From: Carallia brachiata
Lineage: Eukaryota; Streptophyta; Magnoliopsida; Malpighiales; Rhizophoraceae
Assembly (NCBI GenBank): GCA_021464245.1
Contig: JADCRB010000105.1
Location: forward strand, 372,001-436,000
Length of the DNA: 64,000 nt
Reading direction: 5' to 3'
Part shown: piece by piece, positions 1 to 12,100 of the stretch
Layout of the letters: each line of letters opens with the position of its first letter
Position numbering within the stretch: the stretch's first letter is position 1
The notes under the pieces: generated by a model
Told to the model about the DNA's origin: nothing
Seen by the model: the letters and a program-made list of their open reading frames with translations, nothing else
The model's database searches: none
Position numbers and translations under genes: made by a program

Positions 1-497
1 TGTAACTTAATGAGCGTGGAAATGTAAACAACGATGTGTCCAAAAAATGAGTAGTGGAGATAAGAATCTTTAGATGAAAGTGTGTTCGTAGTAAAATTCA
101 TTCTAAAAATGTTTATGAGAAAAGATTCTCGCAGTCAATTCCCATTAAATATAAAACTAAAACAAAATTATTATTTTTTGTTGTGAAGTTCTGTATTTTT
201 CCTTTTCTCTAGCATGGATATTATGCAACTTCAATTGTTAATTTTCTTTTCTGGAGAAATAAAAACATCCCTTGAAAAATAAAAATCAGTTCTAAATTTT
301 TGTTGCCAATTTTGGCAAAAAAAAAAAAAAAAAGGGAGTGCCTTATAGAGTCTACAAACAAGTCATTTCCTTGTCCTCCCACATTAAAAAAAAAAAAAAA
401 AGAATTATAAAACCTTGCCAGAAAAAAAAAAAAAACACTAGAATTTCAAATTTTGAGGGCACAAAATTAGGAAACTAACGTCTTACTCTAGGACCCA
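1..497. other. Intergenic DNA downstream of the GATA gene
   Basis: No coding sequence is seen. The stretch is AT-rich with several A-tracts of 14-17 bases (near 320, 387 and 422). The part nearest 497 probably holds the 3' UTR of the minus-strand GATA gene, but no polyadenylation signal could be singled out. Confidence 0.5.
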
Positions 498-2017
498 CTA
501 GATCATTTGCCTAAAATTGGGCCCACTATGATGATGGATCATGAAACCATCTCCACTGTTCGATCTTGCAAATATTGAACTTTGATTTAGAAACTGTTCG
601 TGCCGTGCTTGTTGCAGGTCCTTCTGCCTCCTAAGCTCCAAAACTTTCCTGTGTGAATTCGAATGCTTTGTGGATACAAAAGTTGGACTTGCTGCGGGTC
701 GGTACTCGGGTACCAACCGACCCGATTTGTACCGGACCCCGCAAGCATTACACAATGTTTTTGGGCCCATTGGCCCGGTCCTCCACTGTGGGGTCTTCTC
801 TGCTGCACAGTGAAGGCATTTTCGGATGGTGTTATCTGGACCGGGTCTCGGGTTCGGGTTTTCGTGTTTATTGGAAGACATTTTAATTGTAGGTGAGAGG
901 TGGAGAAGACGTGTGGACCAATCACCAGGAGCAACCCGGGAGCGCTTGGACCGAGCCTTCCCTGGTAGTGGGCTTTCGGTATGGAAACTCGGGTTCTCGA
1001 GGTTACGGGCTATGAATTCGGGTTGGGTTTCGAGATGAAGAAGAGTCGGGCGTGGTTAGTCTGGGCACAGACGGAATGTGGAGATTCGCTTGAAGGTTCT
1101 GCTTGGTTGAGAATGAGTCTTCCACAAAATTTGAGAGCCATTCTAGCTCAGCCAATTCATCGTACTGCGCAACACATAAAAATATATCGGTCCAAAAGTT
1201 AGGTAGGACATATAAATAATTACAAGAATTGCAGAGAACAGCAAGTGGACAAATAATTCAACTGTACATTAATATAACGGGGTATGGACAGGAAAAATAA
1301 TGAAATAGCTTATAAATGAAATTATTAAAAAATAAAAGTTTGCATTGCACTATGTAGCATATTATTATGTAAAATCAAACTTAACCAAATTAAGGGTATA
1401 TTTTGCTTATAATAAGTACTAGAATTAGATAAATAAGATAAGCACCATGGAGTAAATTTTGGTTCTAGACAATTATGCAATTATGTATATAATAAAAAAA
1501 AATGCCTACAATCACACGAATAAGGTTTGAAGAATGGTGAGATGTACGGGCTAAAAAAATAATAAATTACAAACAAAAGGAAAAAATTTAAAAAAAAAAG
1601 GAACAAGAATCAAAATAAGTGCATAAGAACCAAAAAAAAAAATAAAAATAAATTTTCATCTCTATTTTTCCATAAACACACCGTGAATCCATACTACTAG
1701 ATCACATATATAATTACCGGAACGCAGAGCTCGCTGGAGAACGGATGAGAATCGCCGTCGAAGCTCGGATGCCGGGAATTGCTGCCACCGGCGGAGGCGG
1801 AGGAGTTGCAGCTATCATTGGAGGTGAAGTTGGAGAAATCATGAAAGAACCCATCACTCATTACGGCATCATCATCATCGTTAGGGAAATCTAGAAGATC
1901 GTCAACCCTGAAGGGGTCTCCAGGTTTCTGGTCGGAGGCTCTCTTGTCTACCAAGAACTCGGCCGCTCCAGCGGTGGCGCCATAGTAGCCATTGATGAAG
2001 AATTCTGGTGCCTCCAT
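498..2017 (-). CDS. GATA-type zinc-finger transcription factor, subfamily I (GATA9/GATA12-like), with a 1-nt frame break
   Basis: Nuclear transcription factor expected to bind WGATAR sites. Exon 1 is 2017..1718 (100 codons, starts MEAPEFF, acidic, with the subfamily I motif VDDLLDF). The donor GT is at 1717-1716. The acceptor AG precedes exon 2 (1164..498), which opens with the conserved [18 protein letters not shown], in phase with exon 1. Further on come a basic stretch GKARSKRSR, a class IV finger CX2CX18CX2C (about 818-744) with [19 protein letters not shown], then [20 protein letters not shown] and the C-terminus GPNFRQMI, as in GATA9/12. Exon 2 is 667 nt, one base more than a multiple of three. 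The early frame stops at 1005-1003, while the basic and finger part is in another frame that is open only below about 1055. An extra C in the CCC at 1020-1022 would explain it. This is either a sequencing/assembly indel or a recent inactivation. If in frame, the protein would be about 321 residues. Confidence 0.85.
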
Positions 2018-2102
2018 AGATATGGTATGAATATGTTTGTTAAATTCTATATATATGAGTGTTTTGATGGATGTTAATAGTTAGATAGAATGCCACAATT
2101 TT

Positions 2103-2353
2103 GAGAGAGAGAGAGAGAGATGGTTTGAAGTAATGGAGAAGAAGTGAAGTGATATGCTTCTTATATGGATGGTCAATGTGAAGCCTTTTAAGTGTGTGTG
2201 TGTGGAGAGAGAGAGAGAGAGAGAGAGATGTATTTAGAGAGCTAGTGGTGGTAAGTTTTTGGAGTAAATGATGTGTATGTTCATATCAAGAAAATACATA
2301 TGCATGTATGGAGAGAGAGAGAGGGGTTGTTTGAATAATGTAGAGAGAGAGAG
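2103..2353. repeat. GA and GT microsatellites in the GATA 5' region
   Basis: (GA)n tracts lie at about 2103-2120, 2204-2228, 2311-2322 and 2343-2353, with a short (GT)n at about 2192-2203 joined to the second. They sit 85-340 bp upstream of the GATA start codon, where CT-rich 5' UTR and promoter tracts are common in plants (CT on the transcribed-sense strand). No TATA box could be assigned with confidence. Confidence 0.7.
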
Positions 2354-3930
2354 ATGGGTGATGAGGGGTTGTGTATGGGCAAAAGAATTGAGTGTCAAGG
2401 TAATGGTTGGGGGAGGTGGCTTTGGTGGGTTCTAATTAGTGAAGGAGGGGCTACTGTAAAAATATAAGAGGAAATAAGAGCATCTTGTTTTACATGGCAG
2501 AAGAATATGGATTAAATTATGTTGAGGAAAGTGACTTGCAAGTTCTGTAAAGTTTATTAAACTACTGATATTAGTTTATATTTTTGTTAATTGATTGGGA
2601 ATATCTTATTAGGTTGGCATAAGTAAATTTTTTATTTTTGGTTTTTTCGTCGGATTGATTTGTTCTTGTGTATTGAAGGGTTGGCAATACAAAAATTTTG
2701 ACATTAATATTGAAAAGTTTCCGATTCAACAATAAGTTCAATTGTTGCTGCTGAATGCATTATAGGTGTTGCAAGTGGAGCTAGCTAAGCGATCTGGCAG
2801 TGTACAAAATTGCAAGATCGATTGTGGAGCACTGATTTCATGTATAAGTAAGATGATAAGTTGATAAAAATGTTTTGACTATTGATAACAATTTTTTTAG
2901 TTAATTAGTTTCAACTGATCAAGTTTGAGACTTATAGCTCTAAAGAGAGTACTCTAATACAATTAAATTAAATTTAGTGATTAACAATAGCTTTAAATAA
3001 AGGTTAAAATCATAAAGAAAAAGTACATTACCAGGCAACTAGGATGTTTACTGAGGCAAGCTTGCATAGTTGAGATGTTTTAAGCATAAAATTGTAAACA
3101 AAATGCAAAGAATGTATTGCCTCTTAGTAACAAAGTCATGTAGCTATCTTCATGTTGAAGTGTCAATGGTTATCCTGGTCTCTGTGGCATACATAATGAA
3201 ATTGTCTTGAATCTCTGAATCAAGCTTTTTTGAAGGAAAGATAAAGGAGAAAAGGAAGGAACTCAAATAATGAGTGAAGTGGGCTGGCTTGTGTGTTTAA
3301 CTACAGCTAAAGCTCATTGCATGTCAGGAAATCAAATGTAATTAGCATAATTAACAGTAAAGCTGCCACTTAAAAGGGCAGCAGTTAGGCCACACAGAAG
3401 TGTGTTTGATGCTTTTCTTAACATTTCAACAAGCTCCATTCACAGACCAAAAAAGAAAAAAAAAAAAAAAGAACGAAAAGAAAAGGCACATTCCATGTTA
3501 CTTACTGGCAATTTGCTGTGTCTTTGTAACCACCACTTATCTAAAATATTTAGCAGTTGTAAATCAAATAAAAGGGACATGTTGATTCCTTGTCCAATTG
3601 TGACCATACTTTTAGATCAAAGTCTCTACAAATATTTCATGCTGAGATAATAATTTTCTGAGGGTCAAATTATTGAAGTTCTTGCAACCTCAAGCAGTTC
3701 AAATTAGGTTGTAGTTAATGCATTTATTCTTTTCAAGTTTATTAACTTCTATTATTTTTACATTAACTTCGTTATATAATATACTCAACTTAATGCATCT
3801 CAAATAAAGAATTATATTATATTATTATAATTATTTAATGTACGTTATATACCAAAAGGCTAAAAATAGATAACTAACAATAATTATAAAATAATGTACT
3901 GGTCTGTTGATGAACGAGTTAAATTAATCA
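2354..3930. other. Intergenic DNA, no gene seen
   Basis: AT-rich sequence with no open frame that looks like protein, no RNA gene and no recognised element. It includes an A-rich tract near 3452-3470. Confidence 0.5.
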
Positions 3931-3933
3931 CGT

Positions 3934-4094
3934 TTATTTGATACAGCTGAAAGTAGGAGTTGTCCTATATTCTTCTTTTTTTTTTTTTTTTATCAAAAGA
4001 AAGGTGAGAATCCAGTGTAAATAGTTACAAAGCGGAATAAAAAAATCTCACAAATTATTTGATATAGCTGAAGGTAGGAGTCCTCCTATATTCT
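3934..4094. repeat. 40-bp direct repeats flanking a poly(T)-headed insert
   Basis: A 40-bp block at 3934-3973 recurs at 4055-4094 with about four mismatches (core GCTGAAAGTAGGAG against GCTGAAGGTAGGAG). Between them is about 80 bp that starts with a long T-tract right after the first copy. The layout resembles a minus-strand retro-insertion with a very long target duplication, or a tandem duplication with later T-tract growth. Confidence 0.5.
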
Positions 4095-4115
4095 GATCTA
4101 TAGGAACCAGTACTT

Positions 4116-4160
4116 AGAATAGGAATTATTGTGGTAAAAAAAAAAAGAATAGGAATTATT
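4116..4160 (+). mobile_element. Micro-insertion: 15 bp ending in poly(A), exact 15-bp target duplication
   Basis: AGAATAGGAATTATT occurs at 4116-4130 and again, identically, at 4146-4160. The 15 bases between them read GTGGT followed by A10. This is the signature of an extremely 5'-truncated LINE or SINE-type insertion, in plus orientation. No empty-site paralogue is available in the window for this copy. Confidence 0.55.
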
Positions 4161-4626
4161 GGAAATAATTTTCCCACAATAAATCCCAGTAAGTCGGTTA
4201 CTATCAATTGTTGGGCTATTAATGAAGTAGACAACTAAACACAATTAATAGAACAGAAAAAAAATAATTTTTTTTCTTTAAATTCAACCCCCAAAGAATC
4301 CGTCTCTGGCAGGTTTTGTCGCTGTGATACCTCCATTAGCGTCCAAGTTTGCAGCCGGATTCCTCTGCTTCGAATAATTTTTTCCCCTATTGGGAATTGT
4401 GCCTCTTTTTATTTTATTTTCTCTTTTTCAACCTTTATTTTAATTTCTCTCCCTATGATTGCTAATTTTATTAACACAAATAATTGCGCGAAAGTTTACA
4501 GCTCAACTTGACCCAAGTTAACGGCCATGATCTCATTTACGTGGCTTCTCCTGTGAGATCCTTACTTTTAATCTTACCCATGTTGGAGGTTAAGTGCACA
4601 ATTAAGCTAATGAACTGTTTTGACTT

Positions 4627-4672
4627 TAACTGCTTATAATTTTTTTTTTGGAGAAAATAACTGCTTATAATT
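4627..4672 (-). mobile_element. Micro-insertion: poly(T)-headed 16 bp with exact 15-bp target duplication
   Basis: TAACTGCTTATAATT at 4627-4641 is repeated exactly at 4658-4672. The 16 bases between begin with T8 and end GGAGAAAA, so on the minus strand the insert ends in poly(A). It has the same structure as the insertion at 4116-4160, in the other orientation. Confidence 0.5.
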
Positions 4673-4753
4673 AAATAGGAACTTATTCCTTGGCACATGT
4701 ATCAAAAAGATCAATAATTTTATTGATATTAAGTCGTGGGAGCACACAAAGGT

Positions 4754-4818
4754 TAGCTTAATTAACGATCTCATGAGTCTTCCTCTGTTTAAAAAAGAAA
4801 AAAAAATAGCTTAATTAA
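4754..4818 (+). mobile_element. Micro-insertion: 41 bp with A-rich tail, exact 12-bp target duplication
   Basis: TAGCTTAATTAA at 4754-4765 recurs exactly at 4807-4818. The 41-bp insert (4766-4806) has a non-repetitive head and an A-rich tail (AAAAAAGAAAAAAAAA) directly before the second repeat, as expected for target-primed reverse transcription. Confidence 0.5.
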
Positions 4819-5754
4819 TAATTTCTTACTCTGTGGTAAACTAGTATATTTTATATATTTATCAAAATGGTTAAGTCCACCAATATTGTATGTAGTAGAA
4901 ATAAGCATTCTGCACTCATTTGTGTTTTTTTTTTTTTTCTGTTTTTAATTTATTTGACTTTCATTGATATTTAACTCGAGTTTTTTGATATTGTAGACGG
5001 CCCATCAAGCTAGAGCTTATTAGTCGCTATTTCAACAAAAAAGAAATAGAATAAAATAGAGATCTAATAAAAAATTTTTGAAATGGGTTTTTTAAGTTTT
5101 TGGTTTGTTACCACTATATAGCCTTCAAAGGAATATAAGGGAGTTTTATTGTCAAGAATTTCCTTTTTTTCATTATATTTTGATTCTTATGCAAAATTTG
5201 ATTTCAATTATGAATACTATCTAAAGAGGATAAATGAACATTAATTTTGATTGTCTAACCACATTAAAAAAAAGTTTGAAAATTTATAAATTCTTAGTTT
5301 GAACTCATCTTAAAAACCTTTAAACTCAAAGCATATGCAAATATTAAATAGAAATATGTAACGGATATACACAAATATTATAGATTAAATTAAAATGTAA
5401 AACACTGAAATTTCTCCATTCAAGTGCCATTGTTTCTATGAATTTCACTTTGGTGATTCAATACCGTTTTTAATCCCAAATTGTTCACTGATCACTATCG
5501 CAACTACCTAAAAAAAAAAACGAAGTGTTTCATGCATACAAGCCCGAGTCATTAGAGAATAATTCATTGCTTAACCTTAATAAACGTTTGTAAATCTACA
5601 AGGTTTCTTTACAATTACACATTAGTATTACAAGTTAATTCACTTTCTATTTAATGTTGTCGGGAAATTTTTTTTTCCAATAATTGCGATCCTTTCGCAT
5701 CGTTCATACCGAGCTGAGTTGCCATGTAATGGAAGAGTTAGTGGGGACCAAAGA

Positions 5755-5995
5755 GCACGTGACAAACGTGGCTGGTGGTGTCAGCAATCATGTGAGCTTT
5801 CATTTTCTCTCCTTTTTTATTTTAAAACTTTATTTTACGTTTTTGGCCCCAAAAGCCAAAGGCAAAACAATTGGTGGTAGCCGGTGGGTTTGGGTCAAAT
5901 TCCACGTGGCCGAGACCTTCCTTTGATGCTTCCCCCCCGGGGAGCACGTGCGTGGTGCTTGAGCAATTTCTACTCCGAGTCAATGATCTACGTGA
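5755..5995. promoter_or_regulatory. Cluster of G-box/ABRE-like ACGT-core sites with no gene attached
   Basis: Within about 240 bp the sequence shows GAGCACGTGACA (about 5753), AAACGTGGC (about 5764), TTCCACGTGGCC (about 5900), GAGCACGTGCGTGG (about 5943) and CTACGTGATT (about 5990). CACGTG and ACGTGGC are known binding cores of plant bZIP and bHLH factors. This part is less AT-rich than its surroundings. The only open frame (5684-5926) resembles no known protein. It may be the promoter of an unannotated transcript or of a lost gene. Confidence 0.4.
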
Positions 5996-6959
5996 TTTTG
6001 AGGTGTCATGAAAGCAATAGTCTTCAATTAAAGGATTGAAATTTGAGAAAATTAAATTTAATCTTAATTTTTGTCGTTATCATAAAATAATCTCATCATC
6101 TCCTTTATAAACAAAACAAAAAGAGGACTACATGCCTTAACAACTTCAAATTTTCATGTACAATTTACACATATTGAATTAATAGGTTTAGTGTACCTCG
6201 AATGAGGCCACCTATTATAACTTATTGTTTCTTTTTTATTCTTGATTTAACGCGAATCTCTCTAGAAAATTGGTCGGTGACTGACCAGAAAAAAGTGTTA
6301 ACATATTTACTTTAAAATAAATTTAGTGATTTTATATATACTCCAAGTAATTAAATTCGTACTCTAACCTATTGAATGCAAATATTTATAGGTATCAATG
6401 AATTTGTATTGACTAAAAAGAAATAAATTATGATCGCTTAAATCATTCATATGAATTTTCGAACATCCATTCCATACTTAAAAATATTTGAGGTGAATCG
6501 GTGAATATTGTAATGAGTAGTTTGCCCCTCCAACCATCTTTGTTAATGCAAAATTGAAACAATAAATCAAATATTAGAAGTGATAAGCCTAAAATCAGTC
6601 TTCAACTTTTGTGGACATTTTGGATGTAATTCTATTACTTCTTAGTTTTCCATTTGAAGTTATTCCTTGAAAAAAAAAAAAAGGAAAAAAAGCTGTTTGA
6701 TAAATAAAATGCCTTAAAAAATCGACATTTGTTTGATAATAGACTTATATAACATAAAATATAAAAATACATTATTCTAACGAGATAACAAACAAAAAAA
6801 TAATAGAATTACATTGAAAAAATTTAAGACTCATCTCTCACCTATCTCGATATTGAAAGTATTACCATGTGTGAATTGTGAATTGGAGCTAGACAATCAA
6901 GATTAGAGCTATTTGGGGCTTGTGTCTTATAGCAGTATCATACAGTGCAACCGCACCAA

Positions 6960-7095
6960 TCCAATCAAAAAGCCCACAAATTTTTGGTCTTTAAGAGGAC
7001 GTGGAAGCAGGGAGAAGTGATGAGAGACAAAAGTTCGAATCCCTATCTCTTAGCTAGCGACAAGAGTGACTAGCTGCTCTGCCCACAAATCTCTT
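6960..7095 (+). mobile_element. Possible old tRNA-derived SINE remnant
   Basis: A B-box-like sequence AAGTTCGAATCCC lies at about 7031, with GGTCTTTAAGAGGACG about 40 bp before it and a CT-rich, AGTGACTAGCTGCTCTGCCC-like section after it, an order seen in plant Au-type SINEs. No target duplication or poly(A) tail could be fixed, so this is tentative. Confidence 0.25.
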
Positions 7096-7192
7096 GTAAG
7101 TTAAACAATGAAACAAAGAAAACCATAGAAACAAAGGCCCAAACTAAATGAATTTCATACTGGACCCACACAAAGGCCAACGAATTGTTAAT

Positions 7193-8075
7193 CTTGTACA
7201 CTCAACTCGGAAGAGGCAGACCTTCTTGCTCGTAGTAGCAAGAAAGTGAAGGTGATCGATGGGTGTTTTCACTCTCCAAAAAACCCCACTCAAGTGGCTG
7301 ATGGTGTTGACAGTCGGGTTATTGAAGAGCAAAGGAAGCATGACATTTCATATAAGGATTTTGTTTTGTTCAAGTCTTTGCAAGGGCATAGGGGTTAGGA
7401 TGGTCATGAGGCTTTTGGTCTTAAGGAGCAGATGGAGTCAGATGATGAAGACGATGAAGGCTCTTATGAATGTCCGAACATTGCTCTCTCAACGCCAGAG
7501 AAAAAGGAGTTCCGTGACCCGTGGCAAGCTACCTTGATCATCAAGTTGTTAGGAAAACGAGTTGGTTATCAATTCCTACTGCGCCGACTCACTCAGTTAT
7601 GATGCTTAAAGGGTGGTTTTAATCTTACTGATGTCGGAAACTAGTTTTACTTGGCAAGGATCGAGAGCTTGGAGGATTGCCACTTTGTGTTGTAGGGGAG
7701 GCCTTGGATTGTTGTTGGCCACTATCTCACCATTCGAAAATGGACTCCTTACTTTAAACCCGACACGGCACTGATCGAGAAAGTGGCAGTGTGGGTTTAT
7801 ATCCTTAGACTTCTTATTGCATATTATAATCCGAAGCTTTTGTGGCGGCATGGTGATCGGCTGGGGCAGACAGTGAAGGTAGATTCAACTACTGAGGAGG
7901 CAACTCGTGCGAATTTCGCTAGAGTTTGCATCAAGTTTGATTTATCTCGACCATTATGGTCTCGTTGTTCCATCTGTGGATGTGTTTATAAATTAGCCTA
8001 TGAGGGGATTCACCATATTTGCCTATGCTGTGGTCATTATGGGCATGCATCGGAGGAGTGTGGGGTGCAAAAATG
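7193..8075 (+). pseudogene. LINE ORF1 remnant (DUF4283-like, CCHC zinc knuckle)
   Basis: Broken frames here read as the nucleic-acid-binding ORF1 protein of plant LINEs. Recognisable pieces are an acidic N-terminal part, PWQATLIIKLLGKRVGYQFL, GRPWIVVGHYLTIRKWTPYF, then KVAVWV and WRHGDRLGQTVKVDSTT. A zinc knuckle CX2CX4HX4C (CLCCGHYGHASEEC) lies at about 8020-8061. The last stretch, 7783-8075, is open in one frame; earlier parts need at least three stop or frame crossings. Confidence 0.75.
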
Positions 8076-8899
8076 ACGGGAGTGTGATATGCGTGGTGTC
8101 ACAAATCAGTATGCCACAGTTGGGAAAGCTAGAGAGACTCTGCCAACCAAGGTTGTAGTGGCAGAGGACACAACGGCTTCTGGGGACTGAATAGTGGTTT
8201 AGCGACTAGCAAGACGCTCCACTAATCCAGTAAAGAGCCTGGCACATACGACAACAGAGGAATAAAAAAAAAAGTTACCTGGTGTTGTTGAGGCTTCAGA
8301 GTCTCGTTTTGGGGCATTGTATTAGCAGGAGAAAGACGAAAGAGGATACGGAGAATGTGTAGGGTACGGATAATATGGTGCCAGCTGCTAGGTTGACATT
8401 TGGCCATGCACATGTACAAGATACTCGTAGGTCTATGGGAGCAGACAAAAAAGGTTGAGCTGTTGCGGTGGCTGTTAATTCACAAAAGGGCAACAAAGGG
8501 CAGTTGGGCCAAACTTTTACTGAGCCAACTGGAGTTAAAGACCGGAATGTAACCTAGGCGCTCAAATTGAAAGATAAGCAACTGGTTTTTATAGTGATGT
8601 TTCTAAATCAGTCACTCCTGTGGGCTTGTCTTATGATTTTTCATTTGATATAATGACTCTGGCACTTAATAATCCAGATGGACTAGATGGGGGAAAGCCT
8701 TTTTCTTTTCACAATGGGGCCTCTTTCCACAAACGTGATGAGCCATTTTCTTCCCCACCAGAGCTACTAGATCTTGCTATGCATTTAGCCCTGACCTAGG
8801 GGAAGCAAACGTGGATTATTCGATTCAAGAGATCCCTGAAACATAGATGGAAGACTGTTTTGCTAGCCAAAAAGTCTCTGATATGAATGGTGTGGAGAA

Positions 8900-11800
8900 G
8901 GCCTATTGCTAGGTCTGTCTTGACTTCCCTTCCTCGTAATTATTTATTTATGAATCTTTTAGTTTGGAATTGTTATGGTGCTGCCAGTGAGAGGTTTTTG
9001 CAGACTTTGAATATGTTCATTAGATAGAATAAGCATTCTATTGTGGTGTTGGTTGAGCCTCAGTTAGTGGATACAAGGCCAAGCGAGTTTGCAAATCTAT
9101 TGGATTTTTTGGTGTGTGTAGAGGGGAGAAGCTCGGGGATTTAGCGAGGGGATTTGGTTTTTATGGCATATATGGCACAAGTGTTGCTTACCTTCCTTCA
9201 TCAGGACTCTCACTTTACCCATATGAGAGTGTAGGAAACAAGAGAGGTACTTTAGTTGTTTATAGCCATGTATGTCAATCTGGATTGGGATCGGAAGGGT
9301 GACTTCATCTTTACCAAGATTCGCCAGCTGCATTCGACTATCAATGAGCCGTGGTTAATAGTTGGTGATTTCAACGTCATTGGAGCACTAGATGAAAAAA
9401 GGAAAGTGCTACCCCAAGATTACTAAATGGTTGTTGTTTGCCTCGTGGATCAATGATCTTTCTTTAGTGGATCTCGGATTTGTGAGGCCTCATTTTACAT
9501 GGCTCGTGGGCTTACTAGGCATACAAGGGTCATGTGTCACTTGGATAGGGCCTTTTGCAACACTAATTGGCAACTTAATTAGCTTAAAGTTTTCGTTTCG
9601 CTCTTGCCAAGGATTCACTCTTATCATAGCCCTTTATTAATTTAGCTTGAAGGTCTATAGACCTTTAATGCGTTACAGTGCCCGTTTCGCTTTATGGGAT
9701 CTTAGTTGTTACATGGTAATTTTCGGCAAGTGGTTAAGGATGCTTGGAATGGGGAAGTTATGCTACCTAATACGCTTCATTTACTTACTCCTAAGTTTCG
9801 CAGATGGAACACCAGTGTCATTGGTAATATCTTTTTTTGCGTAAGAAGGAGCTATTGGCGCATATTAAGGGGTGTTAAGCTCGGTTGGATTTTGCTTTTA
9901 GCGCTACCTTGTTGAGAGTCCTGGGAGATGTTTGAGCCTACATGTGGACTTTGCTAGGAATATCCATTATCTCCATATATGTTCGTTCTATGCATAGAAT
10001 GATCGTCTAATTTGGTTGAGCAGTCGTAGGGAATGCACTTGGCAACCACTTTTATTGTCTTGGGGAGGTCCTACTTTATCGCACCTATTTTTTAGGGACA
10101 ATGTTGTTTTATTTGGAGAAGCCACAATTCAGTAGAATGGGGTTATTAAAAGATGCCTTGATACTTTCTATGCTAGTTCGGGCAGAAAGTGAGCTTGAAG
10201 AAATCACAAGTTTTCTTCTCCAAAAATATGCCTGTGTGTATTAAAAGGCAGATTACATGTGAATCGGGTCTTGTTGCGACATCTTATTTGGTTAGGTATT
10301 TGGGATTGTCGGTCCTACATGGTCGTGTTGCCAATATTACCTATAAAGTAGTGCTTGATAAAATTGAGTCTAACTTTGCAGGATGGCAAGCGCGACATCT
10401 CTCCTTTGTAAGGGGATTGACTCTGTTGAAATCCGTTAGTACTGCTATTCCAGTTTACACTACGCAGTCAGCTCTTCTCCCTGTTGGTATATGCTCTTGG
10501 ATTGATAAGTGGCACCATGGTTTCCTTTGGGGTGACACTGAAGCTCACAAGAAGTTTCATTTAATTAAATAGGCCATAACATGTAAGCCTGAAGGATTGG
10601 GGGGTTTTGGGGATGAGGGAAATGCACCCCAGGAATTGTGCGATGTTAGCAAAGTTGAATTGGTAATTGCTTCAGGAAAAAGATATTTTATAGTGTAAAG
10701 TTATGAGAGCTAAATATTGTAATAGGAGCATAGGCCATGTGTCATTTGAAGAGCAATGCCTCTCGTACTTGGTGAGCGATGGTGCAAGTCAAGCAATGCT
10801 TAGAGAATGGGTTACTTCAAAGAGTGGGGAATGGAGCTTCGGTCCTTTTTTGGATCGATTGTTGGAGCTTCAGTTCTCTATTTCCCAAGATAAGAAAAAC
10901 ATGTCGGTTAGATATTATTGGGATTATTCCTTGGGCTAGAATTGGAGATTACTTTAGGGGAAATTATCGTTAAAGACTAAGCAGCTTCTTGCAGCCATTA
11001 AGCTATCTTCAGATCCCTTTGTTGAGGATTCTTATGGCTGGGCGTTTTCGCCCTATGGCTCTTTCTCGGTAAAGTCTACTTACATGGGCATAATGGGTTG
11101 CATACAATCCTCTTGGCCAAAAAATTATGGTTCAATTTGGAAGATTATGGTATCCAAGTGCATTTGGTGTTTACTTTGGTAAGTAAGTCACTCAAGTATT
11201 TTAACCAACTATGAACACTAGAGGAGAGGATTTGCCTCTATGAACTTATGTCCAACTTGCCAAGATTAAGTAGAGGCTGTCTTGCATTTATTACAGGATT
11301 GCAGGAAGGTGGCTATAATTTGGAAGCTCTTGGTTGAACCTACTAGCCGTGCTATATTTTTTAGGATAATGGAGGCCAATTGGGTCTCCAAAATCTGCAG
11401 CAGAACTTTGCGTGGTCAAATTGTCCAAATTGGCAAGTTGTTTTTGTAGTGGCTTGCTGGTGGTTTTAGTATTGGTGCAATATTCGAGCTATTGAAAGAG
11501 AATCGGTGATGTGTTATTCTGAAGGCTTTATCCTTAATGATGCACAGGAATGTTTAAAGGTGTGGGAATAAAAGAGGCAAGGTTCTGTTGGGTTTCGTAA
11601 GCAGTAGCAATTATTGGCTGGAACCTCCATTGCTAGGATGGATAAAGTTGAACATTGATGGGGTCCGCTAAATGTCTTGGTCTTGCTGGGGTTGGAGGGA
11701 TTTTCAGGATCATAACGGGGACTAGATTGGTGGATTTCATAGTAACATTGGATGTGCTACTGCTATTGTGGCCGAAATTTAGGGATCTTTCATGGCCTCG

Positions 11801-12100
11801 CCTGTGCGTGGACCTTAGGGTTTAGAAAACTTGTCATTGAAGTGAACTCATAAGCTGCTTTGGCAGTAGTTCGGAATGGTCTCTCCTTTTCATCCTCAGG
11901 CCAATCTCATAAGAGATTATAGGGATTTGTTGCAGCGTTTCGGGGATGTTAGGCTTGTCCTTGTCTTCAAAAAAGCAAACAAGGCAACACACTGACTAAC
12001 TCCATTTGCCTTGATGCACCCTTTTGGTCTATGTTTCTTTAATCAAACCACCGTTGAACTTAAACGTACCCTTCTTGCGGATGCTTGGGGGGTTTGCACT
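8900..12100 (+). pseudogene. LINE ORF2 remnant (endonuclease, partial reverse transcriptase, RNase H)
   Basis: Pieces in order: LLVWNCYGAA (8960s) opening the endonuclease, WLIVGDFNVIG (about 9351-9383) with the GDFN motif, KFRRWNTSVIGNIF of the linker (about 9790), HLFFRDNVVLFGEA (about 10085-10125), where the reverse transcriptase FADD-type catalytic motif is altered, then YLGLSVLHGR to FLWGDTEAHKKFHLIK in one open frame (10189-10572). After that come a zf-RVT-like part (NLCPTCQ, about 11250) and WIKLNIDG (about 11640), the RNase H start. The part between about 9930 and 10070 is far too short for the fingers and palm, so the reverse transcriptase core has been deleted. Confidence 0.75.

Noticed and set aside
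5684..5926. 80-residue frame overlapping the G-box cluster
   Set aside because: No resemblance to a known protein and the sequence is better explained as regulatory or non-coding.
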